Shown here: piece after piece, positions 1-8,829 of the stretch
Layout of the letters: every line of letters starts with the position of its first letter
How positions within the stretch are numbered: position 1 is the first letter of the stretch
Assembly: GCA_040220855.1 (NCBI GenBank)
Contig: JAVJVZ010000031.1
Coordinates: 1-64,000, forward strand
Reading direction: 5' to 3'
Source: JACKNG01 sp040220855
Lineage (GTDB): Bacteria > Pseudomonadota > Gammaproteobacteria > Ga0077536
Length of the DNA: 64,000 nt
The notes under the pieces: model-generated
Databases searched by the model: none
Told to the model about the DNA's origin: nothing
What the model saw: the letters and a program-made list of their open reading frames with translations, nothing else
Made by a program: the position numbers and the translations under genes

Positions 1-17
1 CGAACCCGCCGGTAGTC

Positions 18-776
18 CTACAGGTTGCCCTTGTGCTGTACGCCGTCGACGCTGAGCGTCACGCCCGAGATCCAGGACGCCGGTGCCGAGGCGAGGAAGA
101 CCACGGCCGCGGCTACCTCCTCCGGCCGGCCGAGGCGGCCGAACGGGATACTCGCGTGGACGCTGTCGTAGAAGGGACGGTTGCCTTCCTTGATCTGCTC
201 CCAGAAGCCGCCGGGGAATTCGATCGAGCCCGGTGCCACGCAGTTCACGCGGATGTTCTTCGGTGCGAGGTTGAACGCCATGCTCTTGGCGTGGCTGATC
301 AGCGCAGCCTTGGCCGCGCAGTAGGCCGGCATCGGCAGCGTGACATCGAGTCCCGAGACCGACGACACGTGTACCACCGCGCCACCACCCTGCGCTTCCA
401 GCCATGGCACCACCTGCCAGGTGGCACGGACGCTGGCCATGACGTCGACATCGAGACTGGCCTGCCAGCCGGCGTCGTCATCGGTGACGCCGAAGCCGGA
501 CGGGTTGTTGACCAGCACGTCGACGCGGCCGAGCGCGGCGTGCGCGCCGTCGAGGAATGCCGCCAGCGCCTGTGCATCGCTGACGTCGCACGGCGCGGCG
601 TGCACCTCTACGCCGTGCGCGGCGATTTCGTCACGTGCGGCGTCGAGCGCCTCGCCGCCGCGTGCGCAGATGGCGACGTTGGCGCCCTCGGCGGCGAAAC
701 CGAGTGCGATCGAGCGCCCGATGCCGCGGCTTGCGCCGGTGACGATGACGCCCTTGCCCTTGAGACCCAGATCCAT
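18..776 (-). CDS. SDR-family NAD(P)-dependent oxidoreductase
   Basis: This is a 252-residue classical short-chain dehydrogenase/reductase. The N-terminus carries the Rossmann dinucleotide motif GASRGIG and a downstream NNPSG in the place of the usual NNAG. The catalytic Ser is in VHVSSVSG and the YxxxK motif is YCAAKAA; the protein ends in the usual SVDG segment. I chose the ATG at 776 because GGGAGGA lies just upstream and the Rossmann fold begins 10 residues later. The reading frame stays open further upstream, but that part is low-complexity and looks non-coding. The substrate cannot be told from sequence. The neighbouring crotonase genes suggest a 3-hydroxyacyl or 3-oxoacyl substrate, which is only inference. 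Confidence 0.9.
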   Translation of the reverse strand: MDLGLKGKGVIVTGASRGIGRSIALGFAAEGANVAICARGGEALDAARDEIAAHGVEVHAAPCDVSDAQALAAFLDGAHAALGRVDVLVNNPSGFGVTDDDAGWQASLDVDVMASVRATWQVVPWLEAQGGGAVVHVSSVSGLDVTLPMPAYCAAKAALISHAKSMAFNLAPKNIRVNCVAPGSIEFPGGFWEQIKEGNRPFYDSVHASIPFGRLGRPEEVAAAVVFLASAPASWISGVTLSVDGVQHKGNL

Positions 777-1020
777 GACCAATCCTCCCGCTACTTTGTG
801 GTTGTTCGATTTCGTCGGTGCGGGTCCTGCGCATCGAGGCTCGCCACCGCGAGACGACACCATAGCGGTTTCGCGCTGACGCGTCGTGTTCCGCAATGCC
901 GATCAGTGTGCATCGGGGTCAGCGGCTGCCATCGACCGCGGGAGGGGTTTATGCTTTCCGCGCGCGGCGGTGCGACGGCCTCCGTCCGCGCCTCCATGCC
1001 CCGGTAGGATCCCCAAGCAC

Positions 1021-1644
1021 ATGCGCGACGTCGCAGCCACCAGCGCAGTCAAGGTATTCGGCATCGGCCTCAACAAGACCGGTACGACCACGCTCGGCCG
1101 CATGGGTGCCACGCTCGGTCTGCGCTGCACGAGCTTCAGCCTCGAGCTGCTCGAGGACGTCGTGCGGCGCCGCGATTTCGCACGCGTGCGCGAGACGGTC
1201 GCCCGCTTCGACCTGTTCGAGGACTGGCCGTGGCCGCTCATCTACCGCGAGCTGGACGCGATGTATCCGGGCAGCAAGTTCGTGCTCACCGTCCGGCGAT
1301 CAGAACAGGCCTGGCTGGCGAGCCTCGAAACCCACGCCCTGAAGATCCATCCGTGGCGACATGGCCGCAAGCTCGCTTACGGCTACCGCTATCCGCAGCG
1401 GCACGCCCGGGCACACATCGATTTCTACCGGCGCCATAACGACGCCGTCCGTGCCTATTTCAAGGACCGACCGGACGACTTCGTCGAGTTGTGCTGGGAG
1501 CGTGGCGACGGTTACCGGGAGCTCTGCGCCTTGCTCGGTCGCCCGGCGCCGGACGCGCCGACTCCGCGTGCCAACAGTGCGGCCGCGATGCCGACGCGTC
1601 GCACCTACTACCTCGCCAACCGGTTCCTCAGCCTGTTCGGCTGA
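1021..1644 (+). CDS. sulfotransferase-like protein
   Basis: This 207-residue protein has an N-terminal P-loop-like 5'-PSB motif, GLNKTGTTTL, of PAPS-dependent sulfotransferases. A later stretch, FVLTVRRSEQAWLAS, fits the 3'-phosphate-binding region. It would transfer sulfate from PAPS to an unknown hydroxyl or amine acceptor in the cytoplasm. The start at 1021 puts the P-loop about 15 residues in, as usual for the family; the frame is open upstream but that part looks non-coding. No partner gene is adjacent, since the SDR before it is divergent and the crotonase after it is convergent. The family call is moderately firm; the substrate is unknown. Confidence 0.7.
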   Translation: MRDVAATSAVKVFGIGLNKTGTTTLGRMGATLGLRCTSFSLELLEDVVRRRDFARVRETVARFDLFEDWPWPLIYRELDAMYPGSKFVLTVRRSEQAWLASLETHALKIHPWRHGRKLAYGYRYPQRHARAHIDFYRRHNDAVRAYFKDRPDDFVELCWERGDGYRELCALLGRPAPDAPTPRANSAAAMPTRRTYYLANRFLSLFG

Positions 1645-1681
1645 GCGAGCACGAGGGCGCGGGCGTGCTGCCTGCGTGTCG

Positions 1682-2539
1682 TCATTCGAAGTCGCGCGGC
1701 TGCCACCACGGGAAGAACTCCGGCATGTCGCGGCTGACGCGGCCGGGGAAGCGTGGCGGGCGCTTGTCGAGGAACGAGGCGACGCCTTCCCTGGCATCCG
1801 GCCCGCGGCCGCAGTAGTAGACGCCACGCGAATCGAGCTTGTGCGCCTCCATCGGGTGGTCGGCACCCAGCATGCGCCACATCATGTGGCGGATCAGGGT
1901 GACCGAGACGGCAGACGTTTCATGCGCGATTTCGCCGGCGATCGCGCGTGCGCGCTCAAGCAGCGCGTCCGCCGCGACGATCTCGCTGACGAGCCCCCCG
2001 GCGAGCGCCTCGTCGGCCGGGAACACGCGCCCCGAATAGCACCATGCGAGTGCCTGCGAGATGCCGACGATACGCGGCAGGAACCAGCTCGAGCACGCTT
2101 CGGGCACGATGCCGCGGCGCGCGAAGACGAAGCCGAAGCGTGCGGCATCGCTTGCGATGCGGATGTCCATCGGCAGCTGCATGGTCACGCCGACGCCCAC
2201 CGCGGCACCGTTGACCGCGGCGATGAGCGGCTTGCGGCACTCGTAGAGCCGCAGCGTGAGCAGCCCGCCGCCGTCGCGGTTCAGTCCGGAGGCGCGGTCG
2301 GGCCGCTTGTCTGCATCGAAGGTGTCGGCCCCGGCCGAGAGGTCGGCGCCGGCGCAGAACGCCCGCCCCGCGCCGGTGAAGATGATCGCGCGCACCGCAT
2401 CGTCGGCATCGGCCCGATCGAGCGCGTCGAGCAGTTCATCGAGCATGGTGCGCGTGAATGCATTCAGCTTGTCGGGCCGGTTCAGGGTGATGGTGAGGAT
2501 GCCGTCGTCGACGTCGTAGAGGATTTCCTGGTAGCTCAT
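1682..2539 (-). CDS. enoyl-CoA hydratase/isomerase (crotonase) family protein
   Basis: This 285-residue crotonase-fold protein has the N-terminal LTITLNRPDKLNAF signature. The first oxyanion-hole segment is GAGRAFCAGADLS and the second is AAVNGAAVGVGV. A catalytic-type glutamate sits in GIVPEACSSWFLPR. It likely hydrates or isomerises a 2-enoyl-CoA in fatty-acid or aromatic degradation. It is divergent from a second crotonase gene starting 164 bp away, and the two share the opening signature and the layout of the active-site loop. They are probably diverged paralogues with different substrates. The C-terminus ends WWQPRDFE. Confidence 0.9.
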   Translation of the reverse strand: MSYQEILYDVDDGILTITLNRPDKLNAFTRTMLDELLDALDRADADDAVRAIIFTGAGRAFCAGADLSAGADTFDADKRPDRASGLNRDGGGLLTLRLYECRKPLIAAVNGAAVGVGVTMQLPMDIRIASDAARFGFVFARRGIVPEACSSWFLPRIVGISQALAWCYSGRVFPADEALAGGLVSEIVAADALLERARAIAGEIAHETSAVSVTLIRHMMWRMLGADHPMEAHKLDSRGVYYCGRGPDAREGVASFLDKRPPRFPGRVSRDMPEFFPWWQPRDFE

Positions 2540-2702
2540 GCAGGGCTCCGCGTGCGGTGTAGGTTTCGTGCGTCGTGCGCGGCGTCATGTTGCCCGCTGC
2601 CGGCGATACTGCCAACCGTTGCCACTGCCTCGCCGGGCGGCCGCAGCGTCCGCGATTCCCGTACACTGCCCCTCGTGAAGTCCTGCCGGGAGGTTCGAGC
2701 AC

Positions 2703-3530
2703 GTGGATTACACCGAGATCGGATACGCCGTCGACGCACGCGTCGCCACCATCACCCTCAACCGCCCCGACAAGCTGAACGCGTGGACGCGCACGATGGA
2801 GCACGAAGTGCGCGCCGCGATGATCGCCGCCAGCGCCGATGACGACGTGCGCGCAATCGTGCTGACCGGCGCCGGGCGCGGCTTCTGCGCTGGCGCCGAC
2901 ATGAGCCTCTTGAGCGACGTCAGTGCGAGTGGCGGCGATACGCGTCCCGCTGACCCCGCCCCGGGCGGCGTGCCCGGGGGCCTCGACCTGCCGCCCGACT
3001 ACCACCTGCGCTATGCCTATTTCCCGACCGTGCCGAAACCGGTGATCGCGGCGATCAACGGTCCCGCCGCCGGGCTCGGGCTCATCATGGCGCTCTATTG
3101 CGACGTGCGCTTCGCCGCCGACAGCGCGGTCTTCACCACCGCGTTCGCCCGCCGCGGCCTGATTGCCGAGCATGGCATCTCCTGGCTGTTACCGGCGCTG
3201 GTCGGGCATGCGCACGCGCTCGACCTGCTGCTCTCCGCACGCAAGGTGAGCGCCGCCGAGGCGCTCGCCATGGGGCTCGTCAACCAGGTTCACCCGGCCG
3301 CGGATCTGTTGAGCGCGGCGACCGCTTACGCCCGCGACCTTGCCGACAACGTCTCGCCGCGCTCGATCCGGGTCATGAAACGGCAGGTCTACCGCGCGGT
3401 GCTGCAGTCGCTCGAAGAAGCCACGCTGATTGCCAACAGCGAGCTACCCGGCAGTTTCGTGTCGGAGGATTTTCGCGAAGGCGTTGCGCATTTCCTCGAG
3501 CAACGCCCGGCCCGCTTCAGCGGACGCTGA
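2703..3530 (+). CDS. enoyl-CoA hydratase/isomerase (crotonase) family protein
   Basis: This 275-residue crotonase starts at a GTG with GGGAGG eight bases upstream. It shows LNRPDKLNAW, the oxyanion-hole segment GAGRGFCAGADMS, AAINGPAAGLGL, and an acidic residue in GLIAEHGISWLLPALVG. It is the divergent neighbour and likely paralogue of the crotonase at 1682-2539, and the 163 bp between them must hold both promoters. Its 3' end overlaps the 3' end of bchJ tail-to-tail by 14 bp. The substrate is unassigned. Confidence 0.9.
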   Translation: MDYTEIGYAVDARVATITLNRPDKLNAWTRTMEHEVRAAMIAASADDDVRAIVLTGAGRGFCAGADMSLLSDVSASGGDTRPADPAPGGVPGGLDLPPDYHLRYAYFPTVPKPVIAAINGPAAGLGLIMALYCDVRFAADSAVFTTAFARRGLIAEHGISWLLPALVGHAHALDLLLSARKVSAAEALAMGLVNQVHPAADLLSAATAYARDLADNVSPRSIRVMKRQVYRAVLQSLEEATLIANSELPGSFVSEDFREGVAHFLEQRPARFSGR

Positions 3531-4131
3531 GCGAGGCATGTCGCGCGGGAACGATCTCGAAGCGGCAACAGGCGTCACCGCGCGCGCAGCAGCACGGGTG
3601 CGCGACGCCGCAGCCGGCGCTCACCAGGGTGCCGAACAGCTCGCCGAACACCGCGCAGTGCCACGGGCAGTCCGGCTGGGCGAGGGGATTGGGTGCGATC
3701 TCGATCCATGGCTGCGGGCGTGAACCGACGCGGACCACGCCGGAGCCTGCGAAGGTCCACGCGTGGCGCCGGATCGCGCCGAGCAGCAGCGGCGCGGCGA
3801 GCGGGGCAGGCAACACCCTGAGCAGCGCACGTGCCGGCGCCGGGATACGGTGTGCGAGGAGGTAGCGCCCGGTGCGCCGGCCGGCCTCGGCGAGCGCGGC
3901 AACCGCGCCCGCGGCAGGCAGTAGCGCGCCGACCGCGGCATTGAGGCGCGCGACTTCGGCTTCCGGCACCATCGCGCGCGGTGGCGCTGACAGGTAGGTG
4001 GCGAGTCCCGCATGCTCGAAGACAGCCGTGGCGAGCGTCGCGCCACCCCGCTGTTCGAGCGTGCCGACGAGCTGCAGGATGGCGTTGGGACCGACCCGTG
4101 CGGCACCATCCGTCACCGGCGGGCCGTGCAT
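3517..4131 (-). CDS. bchJ: BchJ-like bacteriochlorophyll 4-vinyl reductase (V4R domain)
   Basis: This 204-residue protein has a C-terminal V4R domain. The cysteine/histidine-rich block CPWHCAVFGELFG, then HPCCCARGDACCRF, is the family signature. BchJ is associated with 8-vinyl (older name 4-vinyl) reduction or handling of divinyl protochlorophyllide in bacteriochlorophyll synthesis. Its role as the reductase itself is disputed, and it may act as a carrier. It begins 10 bp after the bchE stop with no clear Shine-Dalgarno, so translation is probably coupled to bchE. The frame is open upstream into bchE, but the ATG at 4131 gives the usual family length. Confidence 0.85.
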   Translation of the reverse strand: MHGPPVTDGAARVGPNAILQLVGTLEQRGGATLATAVFEHAGLATYLSAPPRAMVPEAEVARLNAAVGALLPAAGAVAALAEAGRRTGRYLLAHRIPAPARALLRVLPAPLAAPLLLGAIRRHAWTFAGSGVVRVGSRPQPWIEIAPNPLAQPDCPWHCAVFGELFGTLVSAGCGVAHPCCCARGDACCRFEIVPARHASLSVR

Positions 4132-4141
4132 CGCGGCGTGC

Positions 4142-5704
4142 TCAGGACACCGCCGCGGCCCGCGCGGCGCGCTTACGCGCGGCGCGGTCGGCATTGCTGT
4201 CCCAGTCGTCGAGGGCGGCCGGAGCGGCGGCGCCGCGGCCGTCGAAGCGGAAATCCACTTTGTCGCGCGACTGCGGTCCCCAGTAGTTGACCTTGCCGAG
4301 GTCATAGAACTTGCGCTCGAAACCCGCCTTGAGGAAGGCCTTGAGGCAACCCAGCAGGTAACGTCGACGGAAGCCAGTACCGCGCCACGGGTAGTGGAAC
4401 AGGGCCTTGCGAATATAGAAGCGGCGATAGTTGTTCATCACCCGGTCGAGCAGCTCGCCGCGCTCCATGGCCTGCGGTTTCATGATCGGGGTGACGAAGT
4501 TGTACTTGGAGAAATCGTGCACCTCGACCTTGTCACCGAGTTCCTTGAACAGGTTGCTGAACGGCCAGGGCGTGTACATGGCCCAGTTCGCGAGGTCCGG
4601 ATCCCAGTCCTTCGCCATGCGGTAGGTTTCCTCCAGTGTCTCCGGTGTTTCGTTGTCGAGGCCGACGATGAACTGCGCCTCGGTGAAGATGTCGGCCTCG
4701 CGCAGCAGGCGGATGGCGCGGCGATTCTCCTCGATGCGCGTCTCTTTGTTGAAGCGCTCGAGGCGCAGCTGCGCCGCCGCCTCGGTGCCGAGGCTCACGT
4801 GCACGAGGCCCGCACGGCGGTACAGGGAAAGGTATTTCTCGTCGCGGATGACGTCGGTGACCCGGGTGTTGATGCCCCACTTGACGCGTTCCGGCAGTCC
4901 GCGCGCGATGAGTTCCTCGCAGAAGGCGATGAACTTCTTGCGATGGATGGTCGGCTCCTCGTCGGCGAGAATGAAGAAGCCGACGCCGTGCTCGTTGACG
5001 AGCGTCTCGATCTCATCGACCACCTTCTTCGGATCGCGGATGCGGTAATCGCGCCAGAACTTCCATTGCGAACAGAACGAGCAGGTGAAGGGGCAGCCGC
5101 GCGCCATGTTCGGAATCGCCACCTTCACGCCCAGTGGCACGTAGACGTACTTGTCCCATTCGAGCAGCGACCAGTCGGGCGCGATGGCATCGAGGTCCTT
5201 GACCGTCGGCGCGGCGCGCGTCGCCACCACCTGCTCGCCATCGCGGAAGGCGAGGCCGTCGATTGCACCGCGTGCGGCCGGCCACTGTTCTGCCGCGACC
5301 GCCTGCACGAGGGCCAGGAAGACCTCTTCGCCTTCGCCGCGCACGATGACGTCGATCCATGGCGCCTCGGTGAGGACCTGCGTGTACATGAAGGTGGCAT
5401 GGATGCCGCCGAGCACGCGTACGGCGCGCGGGCATGCCTCGGCGGCGATCTCGAGCAGGCGCTCGGCGGCGTAGATCGACGGCGTGATGGCCGTGCAGCC
5501 GACGACATCGGGCTGCAGCGCCCGCAGCCGTTCGGCGACGTCCGCTTCGGACAGGTCGTTGGTCATCGCATCGACGAAGTGGACATCGTCGAAGCCCGCC
5601 GCCCGCAGGGGCCCGGCAAGGTAGGCGGCCCACGCCGGTGGCCAGTTGCCGGCGATTTCGGCGCCGCCGGAGTGATAGTTGGGATGCACGAGCACGATAC
5701 GCAT
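4142..5704 (-). CDS. bchE: Anaerobic Mg-protoporphyrin IX monomethyl ester oxidative cyclase
   Basis: This 520-residue B12-dependent radical SAM enzyme closes the isocyclic E ring of bacteriochlorophyll without oxygen. An N-terminal cobalamin-binding domain (about residues 1-150) includes VGCTAITPS and RVLGGIHATF. The [4Fe-4S] motif CX3CX2C is at Cys204, Cys208 and Cys211 within ARGCPFTCSFCSQW. GGAG-like and later SAM-barrel segments follow, then an Arg/Ala-rich C-terminal tail of about 25 residues. GGAGG lies eight bases before the ATG. It is the first gene of a bchE-bchJ operon. The promoter carries an FNR-type site, matching an oxygen-sensitive enzyme needed only at low oxygen. Confidence 0.95.
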   Translation of the reverse strand: MRIVLVHPNYHSGGAEIAGNWPPAWAAYLAGPLRAAGFDDVHFVDAMTNDLSEADVAERLRALQPDVVGCTAITPSIYAAERLLEIAAEACPRAVRVLGGIHATFMYTQVLTEAPWIDVIVRGEGEEVFLALVQAVAAEQWPAARGAIDGLAFRDGEQVVATRAAPTVKDLDAIAPDWSLLEWDKYVYVPLGVKVAIPNMARGCPFTCSFCSQWKFWRDYRIRDPKKVVDEIETLVNEHGVGFFILADEEPTIHRKKFIAFCEELIARGLPERVKWGINTRVTDVIRDEKYLSLYRRAGLVHVSLGTEAAAQLRLERFNKETRIEENRRAIRLLREADIFTEAQFIVGLDNETPETLEETYRMAKDWDPDLANWAMYTPWPFSNLFKELGDKVEVHDFSKYNFVTPIMKPQAMERGELLDRVMNNYRRFYIRKALFHYPWRGTGFRRRYLLGCLKAFLKAGFERKFYDLGKVNYWGPQSRDKVDFRFDGRGAAAPAALDDWDSNADRAARKRAARAAAVS

Positions 5705-5737
5705 CGGGAGGCCCTCCGCCTGCCAGGTGTATCGTCG

Positions 5738-5778
5738 ACGTTACGCTTTTGACGTAAACAAAACTTGACATGCCTCAA
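5738..5778 (-). promoter_or_regulatory. bchE promoter with FNR-type operator
   Basis: Read on the minus strand, the inverted repeat TTGAGGCATGTCAA (5765-5778) has the TTGA-N6-TCAA core of FNR/Anr/FnrL sites. Downstream, TAACGT (5738-5743) can serve as a -10 box, placing transcription start near 5731. The operator centre is then about 41 bases upstream, the class II activator geometry, and the leader would be about 27 bases. FNR-type control of bchE is known in Rhodobacter. The element is read from sequence; function is inferred. Confidence 0.6.
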
Positions 5779-5825
5779 GCGGTGACGATCCCGGGTGCAG
5801 CGGTCCCCCGCGCGGGCCGGCTTCG

Positions 5826-5844
5826 GCGCGTGGCGGCCACGCGC
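5826..5844. repeat. GC-only inverted repeat upstream of bchE
   Basis: GCGCGTGG, CGG, CCACGCGC forms a perfect 8-bp stem with a 3-base loop in the 300-bp gap between bchE and tRNA-Arg. It has no T-tract, so it is not a standard terminator. The rest of 5779-6001 shows no gene. Confidence 0.4.
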
Positions 5845-6001
5845 GGGCTCCACCTGCCTGCCACGCCGGCACGCTGCAGGCGCAGCAGCACCGTCCAACG
5901 CTCGCGCGCCACCGCGGCACGGCGGGTCGCGCGGACCTGACCGCTGTCATCAAATCCTGAACATGGCTGCGGCAGGATCGTCATCAGGGCGGCGCACGGC
6001 G

Positions 6002-6077
6002 TGGTGCCCTGGGCAGGATTCGAACCTGCGACCTACCGCTTAGGAGGCGGTTGCTCTATCCCCTGAGCTACCAGGGC
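6002..6077 (-). tRNA. tRNA-Arg (anticodon CCU)
   Basis: A full 76-base cloverleaf with encoded CCA. The acceptor pairs GCCCTGG with CCAGGGC. The D arm is GCTC/GAGC. The anticodon stem ACCGC/GCGGT encloses loop CTCCTAA with anticodon CCT. The T arm GCAGG-TTCGAAT-CCTGC is standard, followed by discriminator A and CCA. It reads AGG codons. Confidence 0.97.
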
Positions 6078-6243
6078 GGGGAGGTGGAGTCTAGCAAACC
6101 TGTTGCGGTACGGTGGCGCGCCCCGCGTCGGCACGGCATGGTGACACGGCGACGTGGCGAATGTCGCGGAATGTCACAATCGGTAAACGATTGATACATC
6201 GGGCAGGGCTGCCCGCTGGCAAATGGAGGTCTCAGCGAAACTC

Positions 6244-8703
6244 ATGCTAACGGCACGCGGCGACGACGCCGACTACAACGACACCCACGCACAGGCAGGT
6301 GCGCGAGCCATGCACGAGTCCGATCGCAAAACGGCGCCCCGCGCCGACCTCAGCGCACCGACCACGGTGCACGATCTGTTCGAACGGCGTTTCCAGCAGA
6401 CCGTGCTGACGGCCGCGGTCGACTCTCTCTCCGACAGCGAGCGCGACGCACTGCTCGACCAGATCGATACGCTGGCGCGGCAACTCGATTCCTTGATCGA
6501 GGCTTCGCGCAAGGTGCGCGAGCGGCTGTCGTTCGATGTGCTGCTGATTCGTCTCATGCGGCTCATCACCGAGGCCTTCGATGCCGACCGCAGCTCGCTC
6601 TTCCTCTACGACAACGAGACCGACGAGCTGTTCTCGCGCATTGCCCAGGGCGATCTCGTCGAGGAGATTCGCTTCCCGAGCGATACCGGCATCGCGGGCA
6701 GCGTGTTCCACAGTCGCGAGCCGGCGGTCATCAGTGACGCCTATACCGATCCCCGCTTCAACACCAGTATCGATGCCACCACCGGCTACCGCACGCGCAA
6801 CATCCTGTGCGTGCCGTTGATTGCGCGTGGCGGCGAGATCATCGGCGTCACCGAGGTGCTCAACAAGCGCAGCGGTGATTTCACCGGTGCCGATTGCGCG
6901 CTGTTGCAAGCTTTCACCGCGCATGCCGCCACCGCACTCGAAGCGGCGCGGCTGAGCGAGAGCGCGCGCGATTCGCGCCGCGAGGAGGCACGCCTGCTCG
7001 AGGTGACCCAGGCGGTCTCCTCCGAGCTCGACATCGAGAAGCTGCTGCGCAAGATCGTCGGCATCGCGACCGACCTGCTCGAAGCCGAGCGCAGCACCCT
7101 GTTCCTGCACGATCCAGTGCGTGACGAGCTGTGGTCGCGCGTCGCCGAAGGCATCACCGAGCGTGAAATCCGTATGCCGAGCCACGTCGGCATTGCGGGC
7201 GAGGTGTTCAGCAACCGTCTCGCCGTCAACATTCCCGACGCCTATGCCGACGACCGCTTCAATCCCGACGTCGATCGCAAGACCGGCTTTCGCACGCGTT
7301 CGATCCTGTGCGTCCCGGTGATCAACAAGCACGGCGTGGCGATCGGCGTCATGCAGGTACTCAATCGCCGCGGTGGCCCGTTCCGTCCGCGCGACCAGCG
7401 GCGCCTGGAGATGCTGGCGGCGCAGAGCGCGATCGCCCTGGAGAATGCCCGCCTGTTCCGCGCAGTGCTCGACGAACGCAACTACAGCGAGAACGTGCTG
7501 CGCTCACTGTCGGATGCGGTCGTCACGCTCGATACGGCCTATAACGTGGTCAAGCTGAACGAGCCGGCCGCACGGCTGCTGCGCGTGCACGCCGATGACA
7601 TTCTGGGCGCGCACGCCGGCCGGGCATTCGGTGCAGCGAATGGCTGGTTGCTCGAATCGGTGGCGCGCGTGGTTACCGGGCATCATGCCGACTCTGTGCT
7701 CGACACGACGCTGGTGACCCGCGACGGCGAACGTGTCGCGGTCAATTTCACCGCTACACCGTTGGCCGACGCCGACGGCAATACGCTGGGTTGTACGCTC
7801 ATCATCGAGGACATCACCGAGGACAAGCGCGTGCGCGCAACGATGGCGCGCTACATGACGGCCGAGGTCGCCGAGCAGGTGCTGGCCGAACGCGAATCGG
7901 TACTCGGTGGCCGTTCGCAACAGGCGACCATCCTGTTCTCCGATATCCGCGGTTTCACCGCGATTGCCGAGGAACTCGGCGCGCAGGCCACCGTGTCGCT
8001 GCTCAATGAGTACTTCACCGACATGGTCGAGCTCGTGTTCGAACACGACGGCATTCTCGACAAGTACATCGGCGATGCCATCATGGCGGTGTTCGGCACG
8101 CCATTCCCGGGCGAGCAGGATGCCGACAACGCGGTGCGCGTGGCAATCCGCATGCAGGCCGCGCAGGCGCATTTCAACGCACGTCGCCGGGCGATCGGCC
8201 AGCCCGAGTTCGAGACTCGCATCGGTATCGCCTCCGGTGACGTCGTCGCCGGCAACATCGGCTCGATACGGCGCATGGATTACACCGTCATCGGCGACGG
8301 CGTGAATCTTGCCGCGCGCCTGGAAACGGCCAACAAGCAGCTGGGTACGCGCATTCTGCTCAGTGGCAGCACGCGCGAGCTGCTCAAGGGCGATTACCGC
8401 CTGCGCGAACTCGATCTCATCCGCGTGCGTGGACGCGGCGCGCCAGTGCCAATCTACGAAGTACGTGGTTTCGGTGCGGCGCGCGTTGCTGCCAGCGAGC
8501 ATGCGCTGCTGGCTGCGTTCGGTGCCGGTCTCGCCGCCTACCGTGAGCGTGACTGGGCCGCCGCCATCCGGCAGTTCGAACGTGCCCTCGAACTCGACCC
8601 GCATGATCAACCGAGCTGGCTGATGCGCGGGCGCGCGCTGCACTACCGTTCGGCACCGCCTCCCGCGCACTGGGATGGCGTGTGGTCGCTGCCCGAGCGC
8701 TAG
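6244..8703 (+). CDS. GAF-GAF-PAS class III adenylate/guanylate cyclase with C-terminal TPR
   Basis: This soluble sensor cyclase of about 819 residues has two GAF domains (about 95-240 and 260-405), a PAS domain (about 417-530), a class III cyclase domain (about 556-735) and a short TPR-like tail (about 750-815). Both metal-binding aspartates are present (FSDIRGF and GDAIMA). Lys in LDKYIGDAIMA and Asn and Arg in GDGVNLAARLE support an active cyclase, more likely making cAMP. GGAGGT at 6225-6230 favours the ATG at 6244 over those at 6223 and 6310. There are no membrane segments. The cyclic-nucleotide-binding kinase 8 kb downstream is a possible effector, by inference only. Confidence 0.9.
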   Translation: MLTARGDDADYNDTHAQAGARAMHESDRKTAPRADLSAPTTVHDLFERRFQQTVLTAAVDSLSDSERDALLDQIDTLARQLDSLIEASRKVRERLSFDVLLIRLMRLITEAFDADRSSLFLYDNETDELFSRIAQGDLVEEIRFPSDTGIAGSVFHSREPAVISDAYTDPRFNTSIDATTGYRTRNILCVPLIARGGEIIGVTEVLNKRSGDFTGADCALLQAFTAHAATALEAARLSESARDSRREEARLLEVTQAVSSELDIEKLLRKIVGIATDLLEAERSTLFLHDPVRDELWSRVAEGITEREIRMPSHVGIAGEVFSNRLAVNIPDAYADDRFNPDVDRKTGFRTRSILCVPVINKHGVAIGVMQVLNRRGGPFRPRDQRRLEMLAAQSAIALENARLFRAVLDERNYSENVLRSLSDAVVTLDTAYNVVKLNEPAARLLRVHADDILGAHAGRAFGAANGWLLESVARVVTGHHADSVLDTTLVTRDGERVAVNFTATPLADADGNTLGCTLIIEDITEDKRVRATMARYMTAEVAEQVLAERESVLGGRSQQATILFSDIRGFTAIAEELGAQATVSLLNEYFTDMVELVFEHDGILDKYIGDAIMAVFGTPFPGEQDADNAVRVAIRMQAAQAHFNARRRAIGQPEFETRIGIASGDVVAGNIGSIRRMDYTVIGDGVNLAARLETANKQLGTRILLSGSTRELLKGDYRLRELDLIRVRGRGAPVPIYEVRGFGAARVAASEHALLAAFGAGLAAYRERDWAAAIRQFERALELDPHDQPSWLMRGRALHYRSAPPPAHWDGVWSLPER

Positions 8704-8829
8704 CCTGCGGCGGGCGCGTAGCCGTGCGCTCGGGGAAAAGCGCGCAGCTCGGCTGAGCAGGGCGCTGCCGCGCGCCGGCCCTGGTCATCTTCACCCGACC
8801 TGCCGGCGGTGCATACGTCGCGCCGCGTC

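Noticed and set aside
5728..5763. CrtJ/PpsR-type TGT-N12-ACA repressor sites upstream of bchE
   Set aside because: Two sites have the right spacing but each has one half-site changed to ACG. The motif is short and degenerate, so this is not reported as a feature.
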